A model generated the notes under the pieces. It saw only the letters and a list, made by a program, of their open reading frames with translations. It was not told where the DNA came from and searched no databases. This document shows, one piece after another, positions 7,904 through 14,536 of a DNA stretch of 14,536 bases. The DNA is from Dictyocoela muelleri (taxonomy: Eukaryota > Microsporidia). A program made the translations under genes and the position numbers. The stretch spans positions 1 through 14,536 of the forward strand of contig SDVU01000352.1 in NCBI GenBank assembly GCA_016256075.1. The letters run 5' to 3'. Positions within the stretch are counted from its first letter, which is position 1, and each line of letters begins with the position of its first letter.

Positions 7904-8460
7904 CTTATTTTCAATGAAAAAATGAAAAACACGACAAATTTTATTATCGAATTCGATTATGATATTTTATTTATTTTGTTAGCCGATGATATACCACGAT
8001 GGCTTTTTGCATTTTAATTAATCATAGTTCATCAACTTGGATTATTTTTCCATTACCACTTAATTTATCATAGAAAATTAGTATCCGTAATCCTATGAAC
8101 ACTCTTACTTACTATTTTAATCACTTATTTTTGATCAAGGGCATATAATTTATAATGCATTGTCGTAACATTTTTGCCATGTAAAATAAAATAATCTTTA
8201 TATTTAATTTGAATAACAAATTCAAGTTTTTGAAGAAACTATCTGTCCGAATATTTTAATATTTCTAAAAATTCTTACACGACAATTAAATACACATCAC
8301 CGAGCGTAAGAATCTATACTTTGTTGTATTTTCACAAAAAGCATGATCTTTACAATAATTGCATAACTGCTCTTTCTTTAGATATTAATTATCGATATAT
8401 ACTGAATAATCTACAAATCATAATACTTTCAATTTTTTCTTGCAATTCTTGAAGTTTCAT

Positions 8461-9204
8461 AAGGGTTTTAAAAAAATTATCTATACTAAAACTTACCCGC
8501 GCCAGGTGTGAGATAAATAAAAATTTCAACATAAGTTGATAGTTAAAGGACAACTTTATCAGTTATACTTCAATTGTTTCGATAATTCACTTGAAAAACG
8601 ATTTTTATATTCAGAAGGTTAAAGTATAAAATAGATCTTTGTCTATCTCGGCTTCGTCTATTTTATCAATATATTTTGATTTTAATATCTTATTTGCATA
8701 TGTATTTTTTTCGTAAGTTATTCATTATGTTTTTTTAATTCTTTAGAAGCTCATTTATGATATCATTCAATATTGTTTTATCAAAATAAGAGAAAAGATT
8801 ATTTCATAAATCGCCAAAAAAATAATTATTAGTGAATATTTTAAAAATAATAATAAATTTATTAACAAAATAGGCTTAATTTCTATATAAAAACTATTGT
8901 ACACCTAAAATAATAATTGTTATATTTTTCATTTTTTTTACAAAAATAGGCTTTTCAGAATAAACACTGGGGATAAAATCATTAAAAAGTTTGTTTCGTA
9001 TTAAGAGATTAATTGCTTCTGTTTTTGATGGAAATATATTGCTTGTAGTGCTTGTCGGCAAATTTATAAAATATTGAAATAAAATATTTTAAAATTTTTT
9101 CATAAGATTGTCAGAATGTGGAGATTAGTGTGGTCACTTTTACAGTCTTTCATTTTTTCAATTATTTATAGAAATTATTAACAAAGTTGCTGAAAATTTT
9201 ATAT
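8461..9204. other. Intergenic, no gene recognised
   Basis: About 740 bases without a start-to-stop frame of note. The minus strand has short open pieces near 9100-8960, but no motif that I can assign and no CCC-preceded start. A small imperfect inverted repeat surrounds 8635-8675 (AATAGA ... TCTATT, with TCTATCTCGG and TTCGTCTAT between). It is probably eroded transposon sequence. Confidence 0.3.
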
Positions 9205-9655
9205 TTTTATTTCATATACATATTAAATCTTGGCAATATCCATAATTGTTAACTCGAAGAGTATACCGTTGTCTTTAAACATTTTTGTTCTTGATGTTCA
9301 ACTAATACATCACTACTAAGCTACCCACAGGCCCACCTGTATATACAATTTCCGTTTTATTAATGAATAACTGGATATAGGAAATTAGGGCTTTAACAAG
9401 GAATTAAATTTGTACAAATTTTTGTCAAGATGAATAACTGAACTTGACCCAACACCTAAGAGAGTTTTTTCCAAGCCATTATCATATTAGACCAAGTCTT
9501 AATCAGCTATAGCACACTGGATCAACTGAAAATTAATACTTTATTCTTAATTTTTTATTGTCATTCTCTGATTATTTAATAATGTGATTCCATCAAGATT
9601 ACAATCATGATACCTGATTTTGAAATAATCGTGTTAACACTGGGTATAAAATATT
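9205..9655 (-). mobile_element. SINE-like element copy B
   Basis: On the minus strand the head begins near 9650 with CCCAGTGTTAACAC, a decayed A-box region, followed by a T-arm-like part around 9600 (ATGATTGTAATC). The body carries AGCTGATTAAGACTTGGTCTA, CTCTCTTAGGTG, and AATAAAACGGAAATTGTATA (about 9360-9341). Next come TAGCTTAGTAGTGATGTATT (about 9322-9303) and ATGGATATTGCCA, ending near 9205. Every block has a counterpart in copy C at the same spacing. The head ends about 28 bases before the start codon of the 119-aa gene, so that gene's upstream region is largely this element. Confidence 0.75.
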
Positions 9656-9679
9656 TTTTAAAAAAATCAATTAAAATAG

Positions 9680-9682
9680 CCC
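9680..9682 (+). promoter_or_regulatory. CCC start-proximal signal of the 119-aa gene
   Basis: TAGCCC abuts the ATG directly. A CCC-like motif just upstream of the start codon is a known microsporidian feature that marks true starts, and it supports 9683 as the start. Confidence 0.6.
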
Positions 9683-10042
9683 ATGTCGGATAATATTCAC
9701 GATTTGATTAAAAACAAATTTTTAACTGCACTCCGTGACTTCATAAATGGTAAAATCGATATTGATATGTTATACCGCGCACAAAAACATCTAGAAATTG
9801 CAAATAACGATTATCAGGAGTTTATGACACAAAAACGTAACTTAAAGTTTAATTTTTTTAATAATTTGCATCGCAGGTTGTTAAACATTGAGAGATTATG
9901 TGAAAAATCAGATATAGATGTTGATAAAGAGCTTATAAAGAAGCATAGTTTGATAGTTGGGCTTGCTAGGCGTGTTTTGGCCAATGATAAAGGATCTTTT
10001 CCAGCATTCCCGACAAAAGAAATGTTATATAAGGAAGAATAA
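9683..10042 (+). CDS. Hypothetical 119-aa helical protein
   Basis: I do not recognise the family. The protein is 119 residues, rich in charged and hydrophobic residues in helical patterns (residues about 1-60 and 62-100), with no signal peptide, no membrane segment and no cysteine cluster (one Cys, in ERLCEK). The C-terminal part is less charged (GLARRVLANDKGSFPAFPTK) and looks like the most constrained segment. The start at 9683 is chosen because CCC lies directly before the ATG. An AATAAA signal overlaps the stop (10038-10043), as expected for a compact genome. Codon use is less AT-extreme than the surroundings, for example CGT, CGC and GCC codons, which supports real coding. The frame on the opposite strand (9814-10089) is its shadow. 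Helical bundle subunits of replication, mediator or vesicle complexes have this general look, but nothing specific can be claimed. Confidence 0.8.
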   Translation: MSDNIHDLIKNKFLTALRDFINGKIDIDMLYRAQKHLEIANNDYQEFMTQKRNLKFNFFNNLHRRLLNIERLCEKSDIDVDKELIKKHSLIVGLARRVLANDKGSFPAFPTKEMLYKEE

Positions 10043-10306
10043 AAATTTTTGTCACATTCAAAAAAAATAATAAATATAAATTTTATCATGTTTTTAGAAG
10101 TTGTGTCTATTATAAATTTAAATGTTAATGTTGTATTTCATTAAAAATTATGTTTAGGTTTAATCATATTTATTAAAAATATAATCATTTCATAAAATAT
10201 AAAATTTTAATAATAATCTAAAAATTCTGCAAACTAATTCAATTTTTTATTTTTAAAAATCAATTATTTTTTAAAGTCATTTATTTTTAAAAAAAATTTT
10301 TGTGAG
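10043..10306. other. AT-rich 3' flank
   Basis: Very AT-rich spacer between the 119-aa gene and SINE-like copy C. I see no gene or repeat. Confidence 0.3.
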
Positions 10307-10740
10307 GGTCAAGATGGGTCAGTGCTAAACACTCTTGAATGTAAAATTTAAGTATCGAGGTTCGAATTATTTTAAAGCCTCTTTAATAAATAATAGAGAT
10401 GTGCATTAAGCGGTCAATGACATTATAGTAGTAATACACAGCTAGTGAATAGCTGATTAAGACTAGTCTAATATGAATCAGAAGGGGCTCTCCTATGTGT
10501 AGAGATTGACTGTGACGACGCGTTTCAGCAAAATTATTAATGACTCCACAAAATCATGAAATATCTTTTAATTACATGTATCCCGACGAGTCATTGATAA
10601 AACGAAAATCGCGTATAAAGTTTGGTTTCTAGGCAGTTTAGTAGTGATGTATTAATTGAAAAAAGTATAAATACCTTGGTTGGAAATAAATTTCGGATTG
10701 TAAATTATGGATATTGCCAGATTGTATATATAATATAGGA
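10307..10740 (+). mobile_element. SINE-like element copy C (best-preserved head)
   Basis: The head is tRNA-like. It has an A-box-like TGGGTCAGTGC at 10315-10325 and a B-box-like GGTTCGAATTA at 10359-10369, with spacing typical of RNA polymerase III internal promoters. The tRNA-like part ends near 10379 (AAAGCC). The body has AGCTGATTAAGACTAGTCTA (10450-10469), CTCTCCTATGTG, GTGACGACGCG, then the highly conserved block 10587-10617 (with GATAAAACGAAAATCGCG), the block TTTAGTAGTGATGTATTA (about 10639-10656), and ATGGATATTGCCA near 10715. Block 10587-10617 is identical over 31 bases to the minus strand of 14474-14504 in copy D. There is no coding capacity and no poly-A tail. Confidence 0.82.
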
Positions 10741-10742
10741 AA

Positions 10743-10954
10743 GTGTTTTGTTCTCCAACAGGTTAGTCTATCCTAAAAATCATATGAGAGTAAAAACAAC
10801 AATATTGGAGTAAAAATGCGATTTTATAATATTAATAATACAGGATTCTTTTTTAATATTTTGAATTCACTTTTACCCCCCCCCCAAATATTCTCGTTTT
10901 TTTCTCTCAATATGACTTTTAGAATAGACTAACCCGTTGAAGAACCGGTGTTTT
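10743..10954. mobile_element. 198-bp MITE between copy C and the 68-aa gene
   Basis: The body is 10750-10947, flanked by direct 7-bp repeats GTGTTTT at 10743-10749 and 10948-10954. The terminal inverted repeats are about 45-60 bp: GTTAGTCTATCCTAAAAATC on the left matches the complement of the right end with few changes, bounded by TTCTCCAAC and its counterpart GTTGAAGAA. The interior contains a run of ten C near 10877. It is noncoding. It seems to have landed at the tail of SINE-like copy C and ends about 40 bases before the start codon of the 68-aa gene, so it may shape that gene's 5' region. It is unrelated in sequence to the equally long MITE at 2159-2356. Confidence 0.8.
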
Positions 10955-10992
10955 TTGAAAAATGATAAAATTTTAACTAAAAGTATAAAATA

Positions 10993-10995
10993 CCC
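10993..10995 (+). promoter_or_regulatory. CCC start-proximal signal of the 68-aa gene
   Basis: TACCC lies immediately before the ATG at 10996. This is the same arrangement as at 9680-9682 and 12246-12248 and is the main reason to accept such a short gene. Confidence 0.6.
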
Positions 10996-11202
10996 ATGGA
11001 TGAATTTATAAAAAATCAAATCAAAAAAGAAAAAATATTAGATTTAATTGATTTGATCAATACCTTAGAACAACCAGCATATAGGAAATTAAATAACCAT
11101 ATTTATATTAAAGAAGATTATGAAGATATTATTAAACATTACAGGGAAATTTTGAATGACATAGAAATTAAGTTGATTAAAATTAAAAGAAATAATTATT
11201 AA
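10996..11202 (+). CDS. Hypothetical 68-aa charged helical protein
   Basis: I recognise no family. The product is 68 residues and almost entirely predicted helix or coiled coil, with regular hydrophobic spacing in KEKILDLIDLINTLE and YEDIIKHYREILNDIEIKL and a Lys-rich end. It lacks Cys, a signal peptide and a membrane segment. The start is supported by CCC directly upstream. The frame is short, so coding status rests on that signal, on the amphipathic pattern, and on its position in line with two other plus-strand genes. An AATAAA lies about 50 bases after the stop. Small helical subunits of multiprotein complexes such as kinetochore or Mediator components are possible, but I cannot assign one. 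The upstream region is made of SINE-like copy C plus a 198-bp MITE. Confidence 0.62.
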   Translation: MDEFIKNQIKKEKILDLIDLINTLEQPAYRKLNNHIYIKEDYEDIIKHYREILNDIEIKLIKIKRNNY

Positions 11203-11734
11203 AAATATTCAGGTTTAAATTTGAATTATACAATGTGAAAGATTTTTTATGAATAAAAAATTTTATCACTTTAAAAACATTAATTAATAAAAAAATAACC
11301 AAATTGATATGACGAAATTATTATTAAAAATTTCAGGTTTAATAAATTTACTTTAAAAAATTTTACTTATAAAAATTTTACTTATTAAAAATTTTACTTT
11401 AATTAAAAATTTTACTTATAAAAATTTTACTTTAATTAAAAATTTTACTTATAAAAATTTTAAAATATGTTAATTTTTTGATCATTATTAAATACTTATT
11501 TCAAAACAGTATCTGTTTAAATTCATTAAAGAAAACTTAATTTTTTTAAAGTCTTTTTTTAATAATAAAATATTTTATAATTTTTTGTTTTTTTTATAAA
11601 AATTCTTTTTTAGTTATTAAAAATCATAAAACCCTTTTTCCATTTTTGACTATTTTTTTATAAAAATTTAAAAAAATCATAAATTTATAAAATTAAATCG
11701 TGCATAAATAATTAACTGAAATTTTCATTTTAAA
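11203..11734. repeat. AT-rich spacer with a 33-bp higher-order tandem repeat
   Basis: Within 11351-11462, AAAATTTTACTTATAAAA and AAAATTTTACTTTAATTAAA units alternate, giving a composite period of about 33 bp. Just before it, at 11331-11350, is a 20-base sequence that recurs exactly at 13722-13741, also followed by a tandem array. The remainder is nearly pure A/T with no gene. Confidence 0.7.
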
Positions 11735-12200
11735 AGAATCAAAAGCTGAATGGTATTAGAATTAAAGTAAACACAATTGAATTCAAATTCACGTATCAAG
11801 GTTCAAATTAATTACAAAACTTCAATTCAAAGGATTTCATTAATCATTTAATTTAAAGTATTGATACAAATTTAATTTATATTTAAATTTATTCTAATAT
11901 AAAAATAAGAGGTTCTTAAAAATGTTAGGATTTATTTAACTAATAGATATATTTGATGAGAAAGTCTATAATTACCTGTATCCTGATGTGTTGTTTATAA
12001 ATCACAATTTACTTTAAAATAAAACTCGTAACAACTAAGAATTAAGGTATAACTCTATCCTGTATCCTGATGTGTTGTTAATAAATCACAATTTACTTTA
12101 AAATAAAACTCTTAACAACTAAGAATTAAGGTTATACCTTGAACATCAAGAATCAAAGGTTTAAAAAGTTTATATCATAATCAATCCTAGGTTATGTAAT
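11735..12200 (+). mobile_element. SINE-like element copy F, with internal duplication
   Basis: The head retains a B-box-like GGTTCAAATTA at 11800-11810 and the stretch ACAATTGAATTCAAATTC that aligns with the head of copy C; the A-box region is decayed (GCTGAATGGTATTAG near 11744). The body shows TTACCTGTATCCTGATG, as in copy D, and later TTGAACATCAAGAATCAAAG (12137-12156), as in copy B. A segment of 84 bp, starting at 11975 and again at 12059, is present twice in tandem with few differences, so the copy has been internally duplicated. It ends about 50 bases before the start of the 482-aa gene. Confidence 0.7.
11975..12142 (+). repeat. 84-bp tandem duplication inside copy F
   Basis: CCTGTATCCTGATGTGTTGT begins both units (11975 and 12059), and the two run in parallel with about five or six differences to the end of the second near 12137. 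The low divergence shows that it arose after copy F inserted. Confidence 0.92.
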
Positions 12201-12245
12201 GTCAGGATGAAATATAAATATTTTATTTTGAAATTTTAAAATTAA

Positions 12246-12248
12246 CCC
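12246..12248 (+). promoter_or_regulatory. CCC start-proximal signal of the 482-aa gene
   Basis: AACCCTAAATG places CCC three bases before the ATG at 12252. It favours this ATG over the in-frame Met codons at residues 6 and 12. Confidence 0.55.
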
Positions 12249-12251
12249 TAA

Positions 12252-13700
12252 ATGATATTTAATTATATGGTCCCAGAAATAAAAATGACATTTCTCTTCA
12301 AAAAATATTTAATTTGTTATACTAAAAATAATAAAATCGTTATTTGGAACACACTTAACAAGAAAATTCAGTTTGTTTATTCAACGCAAATCAGTTATTT
12401 AGAATTATTTGTTTTTAAAGGAATTATTTATCTTCAAGATATAGATCATATAGATTTATTAAGAGTTAAGGATATCAATTTCAAGAATAATATAGAAATC
12501 GGAGATAATGACAAATATAGACAATCTGAACAAAATTTAATTTATAAAATAAATTACGATGATTCAGGTAATATAAATTTTAATAATACAAATTCAGATA
12601 ATACAAATTTTAATAATTTAGATAATTCAAATTCAGACAATACAAATTTTAATAATTTAGATAATTCAAATTCAGATAATACAAATTTTAATAATTTTAA
12701 TAATCAATTGTTAGATAATACAAATTTTAATAATTTTAATAATACAAATTCAGATAATACAAATTTTAATAATTTTAATAATCAATTGTTAGATAATTCA
12801 CAGGTTTTATTCAATGAATCAAAATTATCATTCAATTGTAATATTGAAGATACTCTACCAGAGTATGTAATTATAGAAGTCTGTAAATGTAAAGCTTATT
12901 CTAAAATTATACTTTTTGATAATTACTTTTTAATAATTGAAGAATGTAATATTAAGCTTGTTACTGTTGGTAGCGAATTAAATCATAAAGTTAAAAATTT
13001 TGAAATTGATAAATATGGAATATGTACAAAAGCTGTAGTTAATGGTGATAATATTTATTTTTCAACAGATACGGGAAAAATATTGAGAATTAGTGATTTT
13101 CGGAAAAAGATAGAAATAGATTCAACAAAGAAAAAAACAGATTCATCAGAGATAGGAAAAAAATTACAAAATAAGGAAGCAAAACTAACAAAGAAAAAAA
13201 TAAATTCAACAAAGATAGAAATAAATTCATCAGAGATAGAAACAAAATTACCAAATAAGGAAACAAATCTAACAAAGAAAAAATTAAATTCAACAAAGAA
13301 CAAAACAGATTCATCAGAGATAGAAACAAAATTACCAAAGATAGAAACAAATCTAACAAAGATAGAAACAGAAGTATTGTTTAAATTTGATGAAATAATA
13401 ATTTCTTTTTGTAAAAATTTCAAAAATGATGATTTTTTTATACTTTTTATTTTCGATTATCTTGTCAAAACTGCTAAAAATAGAATTGAGAAATCAATTA
13501 AATTGAACCAAAACAATTATAATATTTATTTTTATAACAATCTTTTTTATGTTGTGGGATCATCAGGCATTGTTGATGTGTTTAATGTAGATCTTGAATT
13601 GGTTGATCAAATTGAATTTCATGAAAAGGTTATTGGTATTAATTTTGATGAATGTATTTATTTTGTGCTTGAAAATGAAGTTATTGAGTATTTTAAATAG
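12252..13700 (+). CDS. 482-aa propeller-like protein with Asn-rich and Lys/Ser/Thr-rich repeat inserts
   Basis: I cannot name this protein. Residues about 10-75, 205-290 and 376-482 are short beta-strand-like stretches with WD40-style features: KIVIWNTLNKKIQFV, NIYFSTDTGKILRI and FYVVGSSGIVDVFNVDLELV. This suggests a degenerate beta-propeller. Two low-complexity repeats are inserted. Residues 109-183 are a 13-residue repeat (five units plus a short one) of the type NFNNLDNSNSDNT. Residues 291-374 are three units of exactly 28 residues of the type STK..TDSSEIETKLP.KET. Both keep the reading frame. There is no signal peptide or membrane segment, so it is probably intracellular. The start is set by the CCC signal. 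AATAAA lies 32 bases after the stop (13732-13737). Antisense frames over 13055-13423 are only the complement of the Lys-rich repeat. WD40 scaffold roles are typical of the fold but are not shown here. Confidence 0.85.
   Translation: MIFNYMVPEIKMTFLFKKYLICYTKNNKIVIWNTLNKKIQFVYSTQISYLELFVFKGIIYLQDIDHIDLLRVKDINFKNNIEIGDNDKYRQSEQNLIYKINYDDSGNINFNNTNSDNTNFNNLDNSNSDNTNFNNLDNSNSDNTNFNNFNNQLLDNTNFNNFNNTNSDNTNFNNFNNQLLDNSQVLFNESKLSFNCNIEDTLPEYVIIEVCKCKAYSKIILFDNYFLIIEECNIKLVTVGSELNHKVKNFEIDKYGICTKAVVNGDNIYFSTDTGKILRISDFRKKIEIDSTKKKTDSSEIGKKLQNKEAKLTKKKINSTKIEINSSEIETKLPNKETNLTKKKLNSTKNKTDSSEIETKLPKIETNLTKIETEVLFKFDEIIISFCKNFKNDDFFILFIFDYLVKTAKNRIEKSIKLNQNNYNIYFYNNLFYVVGSSGIVDVFNVDLELVDQIEFHEKVIGINFDECIYFVLENEVIEYFK
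12576..12800 (+). repeat. 39-bp in-frame repeat encoding Asn-rich units
   Basis: Five units of 39 bp plus one of 30 bp encode 13-residue blocks starting NFNN. Units alternate between two types, ending SNSDNT or NQLLDNT/S. The alternation points to copying of a two-unit block by recombination or replication slippage. Confidence 0.93.
13122..13373 (+). repeat. 84-bp in-frame repeat encoding Lys/Ser/Thr-rich units
   Basis: Three consecutive units of 84 bp (28 codons) each start with codons for Ser-Thr-Lys and contain SSEI and a Leu-Thr-Lys near the end. Coding stays in frame because 84 is a multiple of three. Each unit is an alternation of shorter pieces of about 14 residues, so the 28-residue unit is itself built by duplication. 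Confidence 0.92.
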
Positions 13701-13721
13701 AAATACGGATCATTAATGACA

Positions 13722-13814
13722 TTTCAGGTTTAATAAATTTATTGAAGGTACAATTTATTAAAGGTACAATTTATTAAAGGTACAATTTATTAAAGGTACA
13801 ATTTATTTGAGAGT
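13722..13814. repeat. 3' flank: shared 20-mer and 16-bp tandem array
   Basis: The first 20 bases (13722-13741, TTTCAGGTTTAATAAATTTA) are identical to 11331-11350 and contain an AATAAA signal. They are followed by four copies of a 16-bp unit AAAGGTACAATTTATT. Both plus-strand genes with this 20-mer downstream have a tandem array right after it. Confidence 0.88.
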
Positions 13815-14262
13815 TATATATTACAGAATATCCTTGGATCTTTTATAGTTGATAGTACTATTCCAAATTATACATCGCTCAAAAGCTACTAAGAGATTAT
13901 ATAAATACAATTTTCATGTTATCAATGATTCAGCAATATAAAGATAATTATACTCCTTTTATGAATTTGGAAATTTTCACAACTATTTTTTTTATGCCGA
14001 ACTGTTTTACGACATTCATCCCCACATTAGAAGAATCTTCTATGCTTTATTATAAAAGATTTGAACAATTATTATTCAGCTATACTGCTGGCAACTGTAT
14101 ATTACTGGTAAAGTTATTGATTGTTAATGAGTCTTTGGGGAGTCAGTACCAATGATTGCTTAATGTTATTTCTAATTATTTATTGAAGTGGCTTCAACTA
14201 AATCGTAACAAAATACTTAAATGTTACATTTAAGAATGTTAACCACTGAGCTATCTGTCCAA
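13815..14262 (-). mobile_element. SINE-like element copy E
   Basis: On the minus strand the head begins at 14260 with GGACAGATAGCTCAGTGGTT, a good match to the start and D-arm of a tRNA, with an A-box-like TAGCTCAGTGG at 14253-14243. The B-box position (about 14208-14199) is decayed. Next come AGTATAGCTGAATAATAATT, TCTTCTAATGTGGGGATGAA, and AATCATTGATAACATGAAAA (about 13930-13911). CTTAGTAGC then a GATGTA block follow, and GGATATTCTGTAATATAT marks the tail near 13815. All are in the same order as in copy C. A 79-codon plus-strand frame at 13916-14155 lies wholly on the antisense of this copy and is not a gene. Confidence 0.75.
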
Positions 14263-14339
14263 ATCATTGCATATAGTTGACTCGTATTTTTTTTCGATTA
14301 TCAAAATTATAACAGAAAGAGCATTTAAATAAGTTAGTT

Positions 14340-14536
14340 ACAATAAATATATTACATGCTGATAACATCCATAGTTAACAACTTATAAATTTATCTCCAA
14401 GCATAGTTTTAGACCTTTAGTTTCTGGTGTTCCAATAATACGTCACTTCCTAAGCTACACAGAAGCCCAGCTGTATACGCGATTTTCGTTTTATCAATGA
14501 CTCGGCAGGATACAGGTAATTAGAGGCTTTTTCATG
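14340..14536 (-). mobile_element. SINE-like element copy D (cut by window edge)
   Basis: Only the 3' half is in the window. On the minus strand it reads TCTAATTACCTGTATCCTGC, then a 31-base block (14504-14474) identical to copy C, then GGGCTTCTGTGTAGCTTAGG, GAACACCAGAAACTAAAGG and CTATGGATGTTATCAGC, ending near 14340. The high identity of the shared block suggests that C and D are the youngest pair. About 80 bases separate its tail from the head of copy E, which points the same way, so the two are near-tandem. Confidence 0.8.

Larger units (their letters stand above)
5825..8460 (-). pseudogene. Second Merlin/IS1595-type transposase relic, interrupted by a MULE
   Basis: The gene reads on the minus strand from a plausible start at 8460 (MKLQELQEKIESIM). 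Blocks follow in family order: a zinc-ribbon CNYC, TDSFFKN, IIQVDE (first catalytic Asp, near 8035), KSHRG and SSANK, then KLETN and HRTY where Merlin has TDEHRTY (second Asp). At 7822 it stops at the inserted MULE (6131-7817). It resumes at 6124 with a repeat of the last 82 bases and continues to ATVCHKYTFINEDSGANTQA (about 5975-6015, with IE next, the catalytic Glu) and a C-terminal tail to about 5825. Many stops and frame changes make it older than the relic at 3685-4581. SHRG and TVCHKY show that it belongs to a different Merlin subfamily. Confidence 0.82.

Noticed and set aside
9205-9655. Solo long terminal repeat of a retroelement as the identity of the dispersed family
   Set aside because: The A- and B-box head, the absence of TG...CA ends and the lack of any primer site or coding remnant nearby favour a tRNA-derived SINE, although genome-wide copies would settle it.
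9814-10089. 91-codon minus-strand frame
   Set aside because: It is antisense to the 119-aa gene, which has the CCC signal and better codon use.
13055-13423. Two minus-strand frames rich in Leu, Phe and Ser that look like membrane proteins
   Set aside because: They are the complement of the 84-bp Lys/Ser/Thr-coding repeat of the 482-aa gene.
13916-14155. 79-codon plus-strand frame
   Set aside because: It lies entirely on the antisense strand of SINE-like copy E; no CCC signal precedes it and the other copies do not keep it open.

Overview
The window reads as an AT-rich, transposon-laden contig from a eukaryote with compact genes, most likely a microsporidian with an expanded genome. Three signs support this. 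The three believable host genes are short and intronless. Each has a CCC triplet 0-3 bases upstream of its start codon, which is the known microsporidian start-proximal signal. The largest protein carries Asn-rich and Lys/Ser/Thr-rich tandem repeats. The host call is an inference; no rRNA or recognisable housekeeping gene fixes it.

Layout. From 1 to about 5.1 kb there are repeats and DNA-transposon relics: a 16-bp tandem repeat (1-89), a 22-bp satellite (about 513-712), a Mutator-like (MULE) transposase relic on + (about 725-1800), a 198-bp MITE with 8-bp target duplications (2159-2356), a long foldback element (2603-2880), a mirror-symmetric satellite palindrome (about 2890-3605), a Merlin/IS1595 transposase relic on - (3685-4581) and a G-rich 15-bp minisatellite (4681-5033). 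From 5.8 to 8.5 kb lies a second Merlin relic. It is split by a MULE (6131-7817) whose terminal inverted repeats begin with strong hairpins, and an 82-bp segment of Merlin is present on both sides of the insertion.

From 9.68 to 13.70 kb is a small genic island with three + strand genes: a 119-aa protein, a 68-aa protein and a 482-aa propeller-like repeat protein. None has a function I can name.

The main finding is a dispersed family of about 450-bp elements with a tRNA-like head (A-box and B-box) and a conserved body. It resembles a tRNA-derived SINE. Six copies (A-F) occur at about 5385-5720 (+), 9205-9655 (-), 10307-10740 (+), 11735-12200 (+), 13815-14262 (-) and 14340-14536 (-, cut by the window edge). 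Copies B, C and F lie just upstream of the three host genes, with a 198-bp MITE between C and its gene. Several predicted-looking reading frames in the window (5606-5821, 13916-14155, the frames over 4633-5124, and antisense frames over 13055-13423) are explained by these repeats and are not annotated as genes.
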